Shown here piece by piece: positions 25,963 to 36,106 of a stretch of 64,000 bases of DNA. The stretch's first letter is position 1. Each line of letters starts with the position of its first letter. The DNA comes from Neomesorhizobium albiziae (GTDB taxonomy: Bacteria; Pseudomonadota; Alphaproteobacteria; Rhizobiales; Rhizobiaceae). The notes under the pieces were generated by a model. It searched no databases. It saw only the letters and a program-made list of their open reading frames with translations, and was not told the DNA's origin. The position numbers were made by a program, and so were the translations under genes. The stretch is taken from assembly GCF_900114255.1 (NCBI RefSeq), contig NZ_FOSL01000020.1:1-64000 (forward strand). The letters are read 5' to 3'.

Positions 25963-26256
25963 ATGCCTGCTTCCGCCATTCTCCTGCAGAATCGCAGACT
26001 TGATCTCGCCGACGGAATCATAATCCAGATCAAAATCTGGCAGTTGCCAAGCATCACTCCCGAGCGGCCGCACGGACTGAAATATTCGCTTTTTTATGGG
26101 CGTAAGGGCGAGCGCATCATCGGCTACGACAACGAAGCGGGGAATGGTGATCATCGCCACTATCGCGACAGAGAAGAACGATACTCTTTTATCTCGATGG
26201 AAAAGCTGATCACCGATTTTTGGAACGATGTGAAAAAGGAGCGCGCTCATGAGTGA
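25963..26256 (+). CDS. tumE: TumE-family toxin (DUF6516)
   Basis: 97 residues beginning MPASAILLQNRRLDLADG and containing the family core KYSLFYGRKGERIIGYDNEA, GDHRHYRDREE and FWNDVKKE. This core defines the TumE toxins found with TumA in plasmids, transposons and chromosomes. The exact target is not settled in the sequence. The gene overlaps the antitoxin by eight bases in toxin-first order. Its A+T-rich codon use differs from dciA and mutY on either side, which suggests recent acquisition. Alternative upstream starts exist, but none adds family sequence. Confidence 0.85.
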   Translation: MPASAILLQNRRLDLADGIIIQIKIWQLPSITPERPHGLKYSLFYGRKGERIIGYDNEAGNGDHRHYRDREERYSFISMEKLITDFWNDVKKERAHE

Positions 26257-26611
26257 GGTTAGAATTCTCATTGAAAGCGTGGATGATTTTTTCAGCGGCG
26301 CGGTGGAGATGGCGAAGCGCCTAGACGCTGGAGATCGGATGCCGGAGCCTGCTTCGATTTCCTTCGAGGGCATGGAAATGCTGCTGAAGACGCTCACCCC
26401 CAATCGCTGGGTCCTGCTTAGAACCTTGCGGGCGAATGGCGCGCAATCCATCCGCGCCCTGTCTCATCTGCTGAAACGGGATTACCGCGGTGTTCATGCC
26501 GATGTTGCGGTGTTGCTGGATGCCGGTCTGATAGAACGATCGGACGACGGAAAGATCACCGTTCCGTGGTCTCGCATCACCGCGGAAATGGCCGTTGACG
26601 TGGCGGCGTAG
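26249..26611 (+). CDS. tumA: TumA-family antitoxin / HVO_A0114-type winged-helix protein
   Basis: 120 residues. TPNRWVLLRTLRANGAQSIRA, then LSHLLKRDYRGVHADVAVL and LLDAGLIERSDDGKI, form a winged helix typical of the DNA-binding protein paired with TumE. It should neutralise the toxin and autorepress the pair by binding upstream of 25963. It starts within tumE and ends two bases before mutY, so mutY transcripts may begin at the TA promoter. Confidence 0.85.
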   Translation: MSEVRILIESVDDFFSGAVEMAKRLDAGDRMPEPASISFEGMEMLLKTLTPNRWVLLRTLRANGAQSIRALSHLLKRDYRGVHADVAVLLDAGLIERSDDGKITVPWSRITAEMAVDVAA

Positions 26612-26613
26612 CG

Positions 26614-27720
26614 ATGGACACCCCTGTCGTGGCGGGCAGCGTCGCTGCCCGCTTGCTCACCTGGTACGATCGCCACCACCGCGACCTGCCGTGGCGCATG
26701 CCGCCGAAAGCCATCGCGGCCGGCCAGCGGCCCGACCCCTATCATGTTTGGCTGTCGGAAATCATGCTGCAGCAGACGACGGTCGAGGCGGTCAAACCCT
26801 ATTTCCGCGCCTTTCTCGCCAGATGGCCCAATGTCAAGTCGCTGGCCGCGGCCGAAACCGAGGACGTCATGAAGGCGTGGGCCGGGCTTGGCTACTATTC
26901 GCGCGCCCGCAACCTGAAGAAATGCGCCGATCTCCTGGCCGCCGAACATGGCGGCCGCTTTCCCGACACAGAGGACGGCCTGCGTGCGCTGCCGGGTGTC
27001 GGCAGCTATACGGCGGCGGCTATTGCGGCAATCGCCTTCAACCGGCCGGCGGCGGTGGTCGACGGCAATGTCGAGCGGGTGGTGAGCCGCCTTTACGCCA
27101 TAGAAACGCCCCTGCCCGCCGCCAAGGCCGAAATCCGCGACATCGTCGCCCGGCTTCTGCCTGTCGACCGGCCAGGCGACTTCGCCCAGGCGACGATGGA
27201 TCTCGGCGCCACCATCTGCACGCCGCGCCGGCCGGCCTGCCTGCCCTGCCCGCTGCGCGACGATTGCCACGCAAGCGATGACGGCGATCCCGAGCGCTTT
27301 CCCGTCAAGGCGGCGAAGGCCGAGAAACCGTTCCGGCGCGGCGCTGCCTTTGTGGCAGTGCGCGGCGACGGCGCGATCCTCTTGCGCAAGCGCATCGAGA
27401 GCGGCCTGCTTGGCGGCATGACCGAAGTGCCGACCACAGCCTGGACGGCAAGGACCGATGGCGTGGCGACCGTCGAGGGCGCGCCATTTCCTGCCGATTG
27501 GCGCAAAACCGGCAGCATTTCGCATGTTTTCACTCACTTTGCCCTCGAACTCACGATTTTCAGGGCCGATCTGGCAAATCGTCCGGCGCCGCCCGGCCAT
27601 TGGTGGGCCGATGCCGCCGACATCCACGGCGAAGCATTACCGACGGTCATGAAAAAGGCGATCGAGGCGGCGATACCCGGCGCGACCCAGAAACCACGTC
27701 ACCCGAGGGGCATGAATTGA
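26614..27720 (+). CDS. mutY: A/G-specific adenine DNA glycosylase
   Basis: 368 residues. MutY removes adenine mispaired with 8-oxoguanine. The helix-hairpin-helix LPGVGSYTAAAI and the following catalytic Asp in VVDGNVERV are present, and EIMLQQTTVEAV carries the catalytic Glu helix. The iron-sulfur cluster motif C-x6-C-x2-C-x5-C is exact in CTPRRPACLPCPLRDDC. The C-terminal NUDIX-like domain recognises 8-oxoG. It overlaps the next gene by TTGA. Confidence 0.96.
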   Translation: MDTPVVAGSVAARLLTWYDRHHRDLPWRMPPKAIAAGQRPDPYHVWLSEIMLQQTTVEAVKPYFRAFLARWPNVKSLAAAETEDVMKAWAGLGYYSRARNLKKCADLLAAEHGGRFPDTEDGLRALPGVGSYTAAAIAAIAFNRPAAVVDGNVERVVSRLYAIETPLPAAKAEIRDIVARLLPVDRPGDFAQATMDLGATICTPRRPACLPCPLRDDCHASDDGDPERFPVKAAKAEKPFRRGAAFVAVRGDGAILLRKRIESGLLGGMTEVPTTAWTARTDGVATVEGAPFPADWRKTGSISHVFTHFALELTIFRADLANRPAPPGHWWADAADIHGEALPTVMKKAIEAAIPGATQKPRHPRGMN

Positions 27721-28328
27721 ACGAAATCCGCCATATCGTCTTCGACATCGGCAAGGTGCTGATCCATTACGATCCCGACCTGCCGTTCAGCCGGCTGATC
27801 CCGGACCCGGATGCGCGCCGCTGGTTCTTCGACAATGTCTGCACGCATGACTGGAACATCGAACAGGACCGCGGCCGCAGCTGGGAAGAGGCCGAGGCGC
27901 TGCTGATCGCGAGCCATCCCGAACACGCCGAAAATATCCGCAACTTCCGCCGCTACTGGCACGAAATGGTGCCGCACGCCTATGGAGACACAGTCGACCT
28001 GATGGAAAAGCTCATCGACAGCGGCCACGACGTGACACTGCTTACCAACTGGGCACCCGATACTTTTACAGAGGCCAAAGGGCGATTTCCGTTTCTCGAA
28101 CGGCCGCGCGGCATCACGGTTTCCGGCCTTGTGGGACTAATCAAGCCGGAGCAGGAAATTTACGACCTGCACGTCGCTTCCTTCGGCCTCGACCCCGCTG
28201 CGACGATCTTCATCGACGACAGCCAGAAAAATGTCGACGGCGCGAAGGCCGCGGGCTGGCACGCAGTGCTGTTCCAGAACGCCAAAACGCTCGAGGAGGA
28301 CCTCGAGCGTTTCGGGATCATGCCGTGA
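27717..28328 (+). CDS. HAD-superfamily hydrolase
   Basis: 203 residues from a TTG overlapping the mutY stop, with GAGGGG as ribosome site. The nucleophile Asp10 lies in HIVFDIGKVL, motif II Thr in LLTNWAPD, motif III Lys in GLIKPEQEIYD, and motif IV in TIFIDDSQKN. This is the YihX/FMN-phosphatase-like subgroup IA with an alpha-helical cap. Its substrate is unknown. The coupled start with mutY is common in rhizobia. Confidence 0.9.
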   Translation: MNEIRHIVFDIGKVLIHYDPDLPFSRLIPDPDARRWFFDNVCTHDWNIEQDRGRSWEEAEALLIASHPEHAENIRNFRRYWHEMVPHAYGDTVDLMEKLIDSGHDVTLLTNWAPDTFTEAKGRFPFLERPRGITVSGLVGLIKPEQEIYDLHVASFGLDPAATIFIDDSQKNVDGAKAAGWHAVLFQNAKTLEEDLERFGIMP

Positions 28329-28382
28329 CTGGAAGAACGGCAGACCGGTGACCCTGTTTCTTTGAGCCTGGAAGCGGCGGCG

Positions 28383-29537
<1,155 letters not shown>

Positions 29538-29618
29538 TTACTGTTTACTCGCGGTTATGGTTACTGTTTTGCGTAAATATTTAGTGAAACCCGGTGGCGA
29601 ATTGCGTAGCCAAGGAGA

Positions 29619-30137
29619 ATGAAGATGCGTCGATCCGAGGCGGCTTTGGGCAGCGCGGTTTTCTTCGCCCTGGCGCCTGGAATAGTCGCTGGGCTCATTC
29701 CCTGGTGGCTGACGGAATGGCACATGGAACCGGCTCCGCTTCTCCTGCGGCTTGCCGGCGCCTTGCTCACCCTGGCCGGCGTTGCCTTCCTGCTGCAGGC
29801 TTTCTGGCGTTTCGTCAGCGAAGGCCTCGGCACCCCGGCGCCGGTCGCGCCGACCGAGCATCTGGTCGTCGGCGGCATTTATCGCCATGTTCGCAACCCG
29901 ATGTATCTCTCGGTGCTTTCCGCGATCGTCGGGCAGGCGCTGATGCTTGGCCAGCCGAGGCTGCTCGCCTACGCCGCAGTCGTCGCCTTAGCCTTCGTCG
30001 TCTTCGTGCTTTTGTATGAAGAGCCGACGCTAGCGAAGCGCTACGGCGCGGAATACGAGGCGTATCGCCGCGCCGTGCCGGGATGGCTGCCGCGTCTTAC
30101 CCCCTGGGACGGAGCCAAAATTCCCCCAAAACAATGA
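29619..30137 (+). CDS. Isoprenylcysteine carboxylmethyltransferase-like membrane methyltransferase
   Basis: 172 residues with about four membrane helices. GGIYRHVRNPMYLSVL followed by LYEEPTLAKRYGAEYEAYRRAVP is the SAM-binding signature of the ICMT/PEMT family. Bacterial members methylate lipids or unknown small molecules, since protein prenylation is absent. AAGGAG lies at a good distance before the ATG. It is divergent from ccrM and alone in its unit. Confidence 0.85.
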   Translation: MKMRRSEAALGSAVFFALAPGIVAGLIPWWLTEWHMEPAPLLLRLAGALLTLAGVAFLLQAFWRFVSEGLGTPAPVAPTEHLVVGGIYRHVRNPMYLSVLSAIVGQALMLGQPRLLAYAAVVALAFVVFVLLYEEPTLAKRYGAEYEAYRRAVPGWLPRLTPWDGAKIPPKQ

Positions 30138-30244
30138 TCGTCGGGTCGCTCAGGCTGGCAAAACCTTGAGGTTGCCACCATATCCGCAAGAGGTTATAGC
30201 GCCGCCTGCTCTGCGGGCCGCGACCCGCAATCCAGGAATTTCCG

Positions 30245-30934
30245 ATGATCCAGCCAGAACTTGTCATTTTCGATTGCGACGGCGTGCTCGTCGATTCCGA
30301 GATCATCGCCTCACGCGTCGAAGCCGAGCTTCTGACCGCCGCCGGTTTCGAGATTTCGGCCGAGGAGATTTCGGAAACCTATGCCGGCCTGACCTTCAAG
30401 GACATCATGCTCAGGATCGAGGAGAAGTCCAAGATCCCGTTCCAGGCGTCACTGATCGATCAGGCCGAGGTGCTGGTCGACCGCCGCCTTGCCGGCGAGG
30501 TTCGCGCCATCGACGGCGCCCACGAGGCGGTCAACGGCATCACCTCAAAACGCTGCATCTGCTCGAACTCACGCAGCGAGAGGCTCGATGCCATGCTGAC
30601 GCGAACGCGGCTGAAGCCTTTTTTCGAAGGCCGCATCTTTTCTGCGCTGGAAACGCCGACCGGCAAGCCGAAGCCGGCGCCCGACGTTTTCCTCCACGCC
30701 GCGCAGCAGATGGATGCCGATCCCGCGCAGACTTTCGTCATCGAGGATTCAGTGCATGGCATCGCCGGCGCCAGGGCCGCGGGCATGCGGGTGATCGGTT
30801 TCACCGGCGCTTCCCACACCTATCCAGGCCATGCCGACGCGCTGACGGATGCCGGCGCCGAAACCGTCATCCGTCGCTGGGCGGAACTGAAAAGCACGAT
30901 TGCAGCACTTGCCGTCTGGTCCGAAGACGCCTGA
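30245..30934 (+). CDS. HAD-IA family phosphatase (beta-phosphoglucomutase/GpH-like)
   Basis: 229 residues. FDCDGVLVDSE (10-20) is motif I with both aspartates, ICSNSRSERL motif II, GKPKPAPDVFL motif III and TFVIEDSVHGI motif IV. The helical cap lies between motifs I and II. This subgroup dephosphorylates sugar phosphates or phosphoglycolate. The gene is single, with no partner suggesting the substrate. Confidence 0.9.
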   Translation: MIQPELVIFDCDGVLVDSEIIASRVEAELLTAAGFEISAEEISETYAGLTFKDIMLRIEEKSKIPFQASLIDQAEVLVDRRLAGEVRAIDGAHEAVNGITSKRCICSNSRSERLDAMLTRTRLKPFFEGRIFSALETPTGKPKPAPDVFLHAAQQMDADPAQTFVIEDSVHGIAGARAAGMRVIGFTGASHTYPGHADALTDAGAETVIRRWAELKSTIAALAVWSEDA

Positions 30935-30973
30935 AGCCGCTCAGGCGTTTCCATACACCATTATCCGGGCCGC

Positions 30974-31861
30974 CTAGGATGCCGCCTGCACCGCATCGAG
31001 CAGCCATTCGCTGAGCATGCCCACCTCCGGCCGCGCATTCCTCGGATGTACGAGATGAAAGTCGTAGCCGTCGATGGCGGGACCGAAGGGCTGCAGCAGC
31101 ACGCCGGAAGCGAGGTCATCGGCGACGAGCACAAGACTGAGCAGTGCCACACCCTGGCCGGCGATCGCCGCCTGCGCGGCATGGCCGTCGTCGTTGAAAC
31201 TGATGCCCGCTTCGCCGTCGATGGAGTGCATGCCTGCCGCATCGAGCCAGCGCCGCCAGGTCGGCGTATCGGCATTCGGATGCCGCCACCTGGAATGAAG
31301 CAGAGTGACATGGTGCAGGTCGTCCAGCGTCTTCAATCCCAGGCGGGCGCTGCAGACGGGCGCGAATCGGTTGGCCATCAACCGGGTTGAACTGAGATCG
31401 GGATAGGGCCCGCGCCCATAGCGGACGGCGGCGTCGGCGATGCCAGTGCGGAAATCGACGGGATCGTCGGAGGCGTGCAGGCTGAGGTCGACGGACGGAT
31501 ACCTCTCGCGGAAAGAAGCCACCCGCGGCACCAGCCAGCGCGCGGTGAACGAGGTGGTTGCCGATAGCGTCACCACACTGCGACGCTTTTCAGAGATGCG
31601 GATCACCGCGTTGGAGAAGGCATCGAATCCGTCCCTGAGAACAGGGTAAAGCTCACGCCCCTCGCGCGTCAGCGCGACCTGCCGGGTGCGGCGTTCAAAC
31701 AACCGCAGCCCAAGCGTTTCCTCCAGCAACCTGATTTGATGGCTGATCGCAGTCGGCGTCACGGCTAGTTCCTCGGCCGCCTGCTTGAAGCTCTGATGCC
31801 TGGCTGCGGCTTCAAAAGCCCGCAGCGTGGCGAGTGGCGGCAACGCTCGACGCATGAACAT
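30974..31861 (-). CDS. LysR-family transcriptional regulator (GcvA-like)
   Basis: 295 residues. The N-terminal winged helix (about 8-65, with AARHQSFKQAAEELAVTPTA) is followed by a periplasmic-binding-like effector domain, as in GcvA/AmpR-type regulators. It is divergent from an azoreductase gene 130 bases away, so it probably controls that gene and itself from the shared region. LysR boxes of the T-N11-A type could be present there but I cannot pick one reliably. Confidence 0.92.
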   Translation of the reverse strand: MFMRRALPPLATLRAFEAAARHQSFKQAAEELAVTPTAISHQIRLLEETLGLRLFERRTRQVALTREGRELYPVLRDGFDAFSNAVIRISEKRRSVVTLSATTSFTARWLVPRVASFRERYPSVDLSLHASDDPVDFRTGIADAAVRYGRGPYPDLSSTRLMANRFAPVCSARLGLKTLDDLHHVTLLHSRWRHPNADTPTWRRWLDAAGMHSIDGEAGISFNDDGHAAQAAIAGQGVALLSLVLVADDLASGVLLQPFGPAIDGYDFHLVHPRNARPEVGMLSEWLLDAVQAAS

Positions 31862-31990
31862 GCCTCATCTGTCTGATGACGAATTCGATTTCGTCACTCG
31901 CCCTAACATCCCCTATTTCAACATGGAAGGCGAGCGAAACCAAAGCACCCGCTCGCTTCAGATGAGATCAACTGTTTCATGGACGTGGAA

Positions 31991-32683
31991 ATGACCAACA
32001 TCCTGCACATCGATTCCAGCGCCCGCCCCTATTCCTCGGCTGAAAATCCCTATGGCTCGCACAGCCGCCGGCTGACCCAGCGCTTCGCCCGCACCTGGTG
32101 CGAGGCGCAGCCCGACGACACAATCGTCTATCGCGATGTCGGCCAGCAGCCGCCGCAACCCGTGACCGGCGGCTGGATCCACGCGGCTTTCACCAAGCCG
32201 GAGATGCGGTTGCCCTGGATGAACGAAACGCTTCTCGAAAGCGACAAGCTCGTCGATGAGCTGCTGGCCGCCGACATCATCGTCGCCGGCGTTCCGATGT
32301 ACAATTTCGCGCCGCCGGCGCAGTTCAAGGCGTGGATCGACAATATCGTGAGGGTCGGCAGAACCTTCGGTTTCGATCGCTCTCGCGCCGGCGAGCCCTA
32401 CTGGCCGCTGCTGTCGCAGGCCGAAAAGACGCTGGTCATCCTGTCGTCGCGTGGCGACTACGGCTATGGGCGCGGTGGCCGGATCGAGGCGATGAACCAT
32501 GTCGAGGCCAGCATCTCCACGGCCTTCAACTACATCGGCGTCACCGACATCCGGACGATCGCCATCGAATACGACGAATTCGCCGACGAGCGGCTTCAGG
32601 CATCGATCGCACGCGCCGAAGCCAATGTCGACGCGCTGGTCGCAACGCTACGCGGAGAACGCCGGAGCCGCAATGCGGCCTGA
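31991..32683 (+). CDS. FMN-dependent NADH-azoreductase
   Basis: 230 residues of flavodoxin-like fold. MTNILHIDSSARP is the phosphate-binding first loop, PMYNFAPPAQFKAWIDNIVR supplies the FMN-ring contact, and VILSSRGDYG is the third loop. Such enzymes reduce quinones and azo compounds. GACGTGGAA precedes the ATG at 31991; an ATG at 31979 is in frame. It is adjacent and divergent to the LysR gene, a common pairing for quinone- or azo-inducible reductases. Confidence 0.93.
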   Translation: MTNILHIDSSARPYSSAENPYGSHSRRLTQRFARTWCEAQPDDTIVYRDVGQQPPQPVTGGWIHAAFTKPEMRLPWMNETLLESDKLVDELLAADIIVAGVPMYNFAPPAQFKAWIDNIVRVGRTFGFDRSRAGEPYWPLLSQAEKTLVILSSRGDYGYGRGGRIEAMNHVEASISTAFNYIGVTDIRTIAIEYDEFADERLQASIARAEANVDALVATLRGERRSRNAA

Positions 32684-32695
32684 AGCCGGGAGCAG

Positions 32696-33262
32696 CTATT
32701 CCGGCTTCTTTTTCTTCGGCTCGCCTTCGTCATAGCCCGCGAAAATCTGGACGTCGCGCTCCGCTGGTACGGGGATGACCACGTTGGGATCGCTGAACAT
32801 CCACTGCGTCGATTCGGAGCCTACGGCGGTCGGATAGCTATGCAGCTTGGAATAAAGCACCTCGTCGCCGCGCACGACTACAATGCGGATGGGCATGGTC
32901 ACGTTACCGGCCTTGCCTGCCGGACCGGGCACCACCTTGCCGGCAACCGCGACATTCATGGTCAGGTTGCCGTCAGCGCTCTTGCAGCTGCGCGTAACGT
33001 CGGAGATCGACGCCTGGTAGATGACCTTGGTTGGGTCGTCCTGGCCGCCCTTTTCATAGGTGTTGAAGAAGGCGGTTCCTTCGCGCAGCGTGATCGCCGG
33101 GCAATAGGCGCGCAGTTCGCTTGCGAGGATCTTGCCTTCCGGCGGCTTCAAATCGTCGGTCGCCGCAATCGCATTCTTGTCGCCAGACTGGCAACCTGCG
33201 GCGGCGAGCATAAAGCCAGCCAGAGCGAAACCCGTGAAAAAGCGACTGTCGATCAACGCCAT
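32696..33262 (-). CDS. Conserved exported lipoprotein of unknown function
   Basis: 188 residues. The ATG at 33262 follows GAGGGAAG, and the signal peptide with lipobox LAAAGC anchors the protein to the membrane. The mature part has two further cysteines and ends with a lysine-rich tail. I recognise no catalytic motif. Similar proteins are widespread in Rhizobiales beside thrC. An upstream ATG at 33340 would disturb the signal peptide. Confidence 0.75.
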   Translation of the reverse strand: MALIDSRFFTGFALAGFMLAAAGCQSGDKNAIAATDDLKPPEGKILASELRAYCPAITLREGTAFFNTYEKGGQDDPTKVIYQASISDVTRSCKSADGNLTMNVAVAGKVVPGPAGKAGNVTMPIRIVVVRGDEVLYSKLHSYPTAVGSESTQWMFSDPNVVIPVPAERDVQIFAGYDEGEPKKKKPE

Positions 33263-33384
33263 ACTGCACTTCCCTCTCGCAAACGGGCCGTCTATAGCAA
33301 CCCGGCGGCAAAAATGCGACTGCGGAACGCGGTTTTCCAAAGTCTGCTACCAGCCGGCATCGACGCCGCTATGGACAGGTGAGC

Positions 33385-34782
33385 ATGCAGTACATCAGCA
33401 CCCGCGGGGACGCCCCCGAGCTTGGATTTTCGGACGCTGTCCTTACTGGCCTCGCCCGCGACGGCGGGCTCTACGTTCCCAAGCAGTGGCCGCAATTCAG
33501 CGCAGCCGAGATTCGCGCCATGCGCGGCCTTGCCTATCCGGATCTGGCGATCCGCGTGCTGACGCCCTTTCTCGGCGGGGAAATCGCAGCACCCGTCTTC
33601 GAAAAACTGGTGCGCGGAGCCTATGCCACGTTCCGGCACGATGCGGTCTGCCCACTGGTGCAGAGCGGACCCAACAGCTTCATTCTCGAACTCTTCCACG
33701 GACCGACGCTCGCCTTCAAGGACGTGGCGATGCAGTTGCTGGCGCGGCTTCTCGACCATGTGCTCGCCGAACGCGGCCAGCATGCGACGATCGCCGGCGC
33801 AACTTCGGGCGATACCGGCGGGGCGGCCATCGACGCCTTCGCCGGCCGCGACCGCACCGACATCTTCATCCTGTTCCCGCACGGCCGGGTCTCGCCGGTG
33901 CAACAGCGGCAGATGACGACATCCACCGCCGCCAATGTCCACGCGCTCGCCATCGAAGGCAATTTCGACGATTGCCAGGGGCTGCTGAAGGACATGTTCA
34001 ACGATCACGCCTTCCGTGACAGGGTCGCGCTGTCTGGCGTGAATTCGATCAACTGGGCCCGTATCATGGCCCAGATCGTCTATTATTTCTCGTCGGCGCT
34101 GACGCTTGGCAGCCCCGACCGCCCGGTTTCCTTCACCGTTCCGACGGGCAATTTCGGCGACATATTCGCCGGTTACGCGGCCAAGCGCATGGGCTTGCCC
34201 ATCGACCGGCTGGTGATCGCCACCAACGACAACGACATACTTGCCCGCACGATGGCCTCTGGCGAATACCGCACGACGGGCGTTGTCGCGACCACATCGC
34301 CGTCGATGGATATCCAGGTGTCGTCGAATTTCGAGCGGCTGCTGTTCGAATCCGGCGGCCGTGACGCCGCCACTGTGCGGCGCTATATGGCCGGCCTGAA
34401 GCAATCGGGCGCCTTCACCATCGAAAAAGCGCAGATGCAAAACATCCGTGGCGAATTCTCAGCCGGCCGTTCGTCTATGGCAGAGACCGACGAAACGATA
34501 CGCTCGACGCTCGCCTCGACCGGCTATCTGCTCGACCCGCACACGGCAACCGCCGTCCATGTCGCCAATACGCAGCCGAAGAGCACAATACCGATGATTG
34601 TGCTTGCCACCGCCCACCCGGCGAAATTCCCTGCCGCGGTCGAAAAAGCATCGGGGGTTGCGCCGAAACTCCCGTCGTGGCTTGATGGGATGATGCTGCG
34701 TGAAGAAAAGTTTACCGTTCTTCCATCAGAACTGAAAATGGTGGAAGATCATATTAGTCGCCGTGCGCGGGCGGCGCGTTAG
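33385..34782 (+). CDS. thrC: Threonine synthase
   Basis: 465 residues. ThrC converts O-phosphohomoserine to threonine with PLP. GPTLAFKDVAMQLLARL holds the PLP lysine, and GATSGDTGGAAIDAF with PTGNFGDIFAGYAAKRMG are the phosphate-cup motifs of the fungal/proteobacterial type. GTG 33379 two codons upstream is also possible. The partner thrB lies at 42.3-43.3 kb on the other strand. It is followed 14 bases later by the M16 peptidase gene, the standard alphaproteobacterial arrangement. Confidence 0.96.
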   Translation: MQYISTRGDAPELGFSDAVLTGLARDGGLYVPKQWPQFSAAEIRAMRGLAYPDLAIRVLTPFLGGEIAAPVFEKLVRGAYATFRHDAVCPLVQSGPNSFILELFHGPTLAFKDVAMQLLARLLDHVLAERGQHATIAGATSGDTGGAAIDAFAGRDRTDIFILFPHGRVSPVQQRQMTTSTAANVHALAIEGNFDDCQGLLKDMFNDHAFRDRVALSGVNSINWARIMAQIVYYFSSALTLGSPDRPVSFTVPTGNFGDIFAGYAAKRMGLPIDRLVIATNDNDILARTMASGEYRTTGVVATTSPSMDIQVSSNFERLLFESGGRDAATVRRYMAGLKQSGAFTIEKAQMQNIRGEFSAGRSSMAETDETIRSTLASTGYLLDPHTATAVHVANTQPKSTIPMIVLATAHPAKFPAAVEKASGVAPKLPSWLDGMMLREEKFTVLPSELKMVEDHISRRARAAR

Positions 34783-34796
34783 GGAGTAAATCGTAC

Positions 34797-36089
34797 ATGG
34801 GTGTTGAGGTAAGCCGTCTGTCGAACGGCCTGACAGTCGCCACCGAAACGCTGCCACAAGTCGAATCCGTTGCCCTCGGCGTCTGGGTCAAGTCCGGCGC
34901 AAGAAACGAGCGCGAGGACGAGCATGGCATGGCCCATCTGCTCGAACACATGGCGTTCAAGGGCACCAACAAACGCAGTGCGTGGAAGATCGCCTCGGAA
35001 ATCGAGGACGTCGGCGGCGAAATCAATGCAGCCACCAGCGTCGAAACGACATCCTTTTATGCGCGCGTGCTGCGCGACGATGTCCCGCTCGCCATCGATA
35101 TCCTGTCCGACATCCTGACGGACTCACGCTTCGACGAGCACGAACTCGAACGCGAGCAGCATGTGATCCTGCAGGAGATCGGCGCCGCGCACGACACGCC
35201 CGACGACATCGTCTTCGACCGCTTCACCGAAACGGCCTTCCGTCACCAGACCATCGGCCGCTCCATCCTCGGCACACCCGAGACAGTGAAATCCTTCACC
35301 TCCAAACAGTTGCACGACTTCATGGAGCGCCAGTACGGCGCCGAGCGCATGGTGGTCGTGGCCGCCGGCGCCATCAAGCACGACGAGTTCGTGCGCGAGG
35401 TCGAGCGCAATCTCGGCTCGTTCCGCACCAAGGCCGAAAGCGCGCTGCCGCAATATGCTCACTATGTCGGCGGCGACTATCGCGAGAACCGCGACCTGAT
35501 GGACGCGCAGATCGTGCTCGGTTTCGAGGGCCGGGCCTATCACGTGCGCGATTTCTACGCCTCGCAGGTTTTGTCGATGATTCTCGGCGGCGGCATGTCG
35601 TCGCGGCTTTTCCAGGAGGTGCGCGAGAAGCGCGGCCTCTGCTATTCGGTCTATGCCTTTCACTGGGGCTTCTCCGACACCGGCATTTTCGGCATCCACG
35701 CCGCGACCGGGCAGAGCGATATCGCCGAACTCGTGCCGGTGATCGTCAGCGAACTGCAGAAGGCCGGCGATGCGATCCTGCAGGAGGAACTCAACCGGGC
35801 GCGCGCGCAATATCGCGCCGGGCTGGTCATGTCGGCCGAAAGCTCGGCCAGCCGCGCCTCGCAGATCGCCCGGCAGCTCCTGCTCTTCGGCCGGCCGATC
35901 GGCATGGACGAGCTTGTGGAGCGGCTGTCGAACCTTACCGTCGAGCGCCTCACCGATCTGTCGGGGCGTCTGTTCTCGACCAAGCCGACAGTCACCGCCG
36001 TCGGTCCTGTCGGCACGCTGGCGCCCTATGAGGCGATCCGCGACGCATTGCCTACCTCGGGCATCACAGCCCGCAGACTTGCCGTCTGA
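34797..36089 (+). CDS. M16-family zinc metallopeptidase (processing-peptidase-like)
   Basis: 430 residues. The inverted zincin motif HLLEH (47-51) with a downstream Glu gives the zinc site, and RLFQEVREKRGLCYSVYAF is the typical second-half segment. It resembles the beta-subunit of mitochondrial processing peptidase and the bacterial PqqL/YmxG group. There is no signal peptide, so it acts in the cytoplasm. Its fixed place behind thrC is known in Rhizobiales, but its substrate is not. Confidence 0.94.
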   Translation: MGVEVSRLSNGLTVATETLPQVESVALGVWVKSGARNEREDEHGMAHLLEHMAFKGTNKRSAWKIASEIEDVGGEINAATSVETTSFYARVLRDDVPLAIDILSDILTDSRFDEHELEREQHVILQEIGAAHDTPDDIVFDRFTETAFRHQTIGRSILGTPETVKSFTSKQLHDFMERQYGAERMVVVAAGAIKHDEFVREVERNLGSFRTKAESALPQYAHYVGGDYRENRDLMDAQIVLGFEGRAYHVRDFYASQVLSMILGGGMSSRLFQEVREKRGLCYSVYAFHWGFSDTGIFGIHAATGQSDIAELVPVIVSELQKAGDAILQEELNRARAQYRAGLVMSAESSASRASQIARQLLLFGRPIGMDELVERLSNLTVERLTDLSGRLFSTKPTVTAVGPVGTLAPYEAIRDALPTSGITARRLAV

Positions 36090-36106
36090 CACCGGACACC
36101 AAGGCA

